Source of the DNA: CAYZMS01 sp964479625
GTDB lineage: Bacteria; Bacteroidota; Bacteroidia; Chitinophagales; Saprospiraceae
NCBI GenBank assembly: GCA_964479625.1
Contig: CAYZMS010000048.1
Span: forward strand, 1-20,929
Direction: 5' to 3'
DNA: 20,929 bases
The notes beneath the pieces are model-generated. The model was given only the letters and a program-made list of their open reading frames with translations. It was not told where the DNA came from and ran no database searches. A program made the position numbers and the translations under genes. Positions 20,052 to 20,929 of this stretch are shown piece by piece (the first letter of the stretch is position 1; the number at the start of each line of letters is the position of its first letter).

Positions 20052-20852
20052 ATGAAAGCACTTAACCTATTATTTGCCCTTTCTCTGTTTGGGCTAATGG
20101 CCTGCAACGGCAATTCGCAAACAAAGGAAGAAATGGCCGATGAAACAACTGAAATGGAATCAGAAGAAAAAGAGATGGAGTACTCCCTCACCCCCTTCTC
20201 CAAGTCGACTTCTTACCCTGATGCCACTATGAATAGAATGTCGTATGAGAATGGAACGTTCGATTTTGACTTCTCCAATTACGAACTGGCCATACAGACT
20301 CCAGATGCGGAAATGAAAATGTGTGCCAATTCCGATCAGGGGCAACATATCCACCTTATTGTGGATACACAACCTTATGTCGCTAAATACGAATCCAGTT
20401 TTACCCATGAAGTACCGGATGGTGACCACTATATTTTAGCCTTCCTTTCCCGCTCCTATCACGAGAGCATCAAAAATGGCAAAGCGGCCATTGCCAAAAA
20501 GGTCAATGTAAGCGGGCAATCGATCACCTCAGAGGAAGTGATTACCGATCCCATGTTATTTTATAGCCGTCCCAAGGGTAACTATATTGGAAAAGCAAAT
20601 ACAGAAAAGGTATTGCTGGATTTTTTCCTGGTCAATACCGAGCTTGGCGACCAATACATGGTTAAGGCCCAGATCAATGACGAAGTACACATGCTGGATA
20701 AGTGGCAACCTTATTACATAGAAGGTCTTCCCATGGGGGACAACCTCATTACCCTGACCCTGGTGGATAAGGAAGGGAAAAAGGTGGACACCCCATTGAA
20801 CCCTGTCAGCCGTAAATTTACTTTGGAAGCCGATCCCGCCGGGGAGATGTAA
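20052..20852 (+). CDS. predicted lipoprotein of unknown function, divergent from copA
   Basis: 266 residues with a lipoprotein signal: hydrophobic core LNLLFALSLFGLMAC with Cys18 as the lipid site, then a very acidic linker to about residue 43 (many Glu). The mature part seems to hold two related beta-sandwich units: one around 85-145 with GQHIHLIVD..PY and VPDGDHYILAFLS, the other around 190-255 with WQPYYIEGLPMGDNLITLTLVD. Cys91, His99, His101, His119 and His126, with Met88/Met90, cluster in the first unit and could bind metal. Similar Bacteroidota proteins are sometimes labelled phosphopeptide-binding, without firm evidence. Placement opposite copA hints at a copper-related periplasmic role, but that is inference. 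Start ATG is clear from the signal peptide. Confidence 0.75.
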   Translation: MKALNLLFALSLFGLMACNGNSQTKEEMADETTEMESEEKEMEYSLTPFSKSTSYPDATMNRMSYENGTFDFDFSNYELAIQTPDAEMKMCANSDQGQHIHLIVDTQPYVAKYESSFTHEVPDGDHYILAFLSRSYHESIKNGKAAIAKKVNVSGQSITSEEVITDPMLFYSRPKGNYIGKANTEKVLLDFFLVNTELGDQYMVKAQINDEVHMLDKWQPYYIEGLPMGDNLITLTLVDKEGKKVDTPLNPVSRKFTLEADPAGEM

Positions 20853-20929
20853 ATCCGATTTTAACATTCTCAGGAAACATGAGTCATCCCGAACTTTGAG
20901 CCCAAAGAGAAAAGAGGCAAGCGGAGATG
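20853..20929 (+). other. right edge, possible start of the next gene
   Basis: After the lipoprotein stop there are 77 bases. An ATG occupies the last three bases (20927-20929) behind a purine-rich stretch and could begin the next gene. The ATG at 20879 opens only a six-codon frame. No terminator hairpin is evident. Confidence 0.25.

Noticed and set aside
1..20929. CRISPR arrays, tRNA genes, rRNA genes, insertion sequences
   Set aside because: No spaced repeat array, cloverleaf, rRNA segment, transposase or terminal repeats were seen on either strand.

Overview
The window comes from a Bacteroidota chromosome, probably an aerobic, T9SS-bearing member of Flavobacteriia or Saprospiria; the family cannot be settled from the sequence. 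Support comes from a gldC homologue, a T9SS type B (CHU_C) sorting domain, a Bacteroidota-type small SRP RNA, several promoters of the TTTG-N19-21-TAnnTTTG form, and the near absence of Shine-Dalgarno sequences.

Left part (1-11444): a cell-surface glycan locus. A plus-strand run holds a sulfotransferase, a DegT/VioA-type sugar aminotransferase, a second sulfotransferase, a WecF-like (GT56) aminosugar transferase and a left-handed beta-helix N-acetyltransferase. The first four genes are AT-rich (sampled rows about 30-35% GC); composition jumps to about 48-63% exactly where the acetyltransferase begins, so they look like an exchanged serotype-type cassette. A convergent minus-strand run follows: gpsA, a YfhO-family membrane protein and a GT4-type glycosyltransferase. 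A divergent Wzx-like flippase completes the set. Together they suggest synthesis and export of a sulfated, aminosugar-containing surface polysaccharide. The first 100 bases hold the 3' end of a gene cut by the window edge and may continue into decayed coding sequence.

Middle part (11551-16306): a small plus-strand gene encodes little more than a CHU_C sorting domain under its own promoter. It converges on a tight minus-strand operon of five genes: ArsC/Spx-like protein, fold-type-I PLP enzyme, fold-type-III PLP decarboxylase-like protein, hemF, and a small lipoprotein. Four of these joints are overlaps or gaps under 10 nt, and two genes use GTG or TTG starts. The two PLP enzymes form an uncharacterised pair and are the best candidate here for an undescribed pathway.

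Right part (16453-20929): tal (transaldolase), the SRP RNA gene ffs with promoter and tandem terminators, gldC and the copper ATPase copA all lie on the minus strand. A plus-strand lipoprotein is divergent from copA across 63 bp. I saw no tRNA, rRNA, insertion sequence or CRISPR array.
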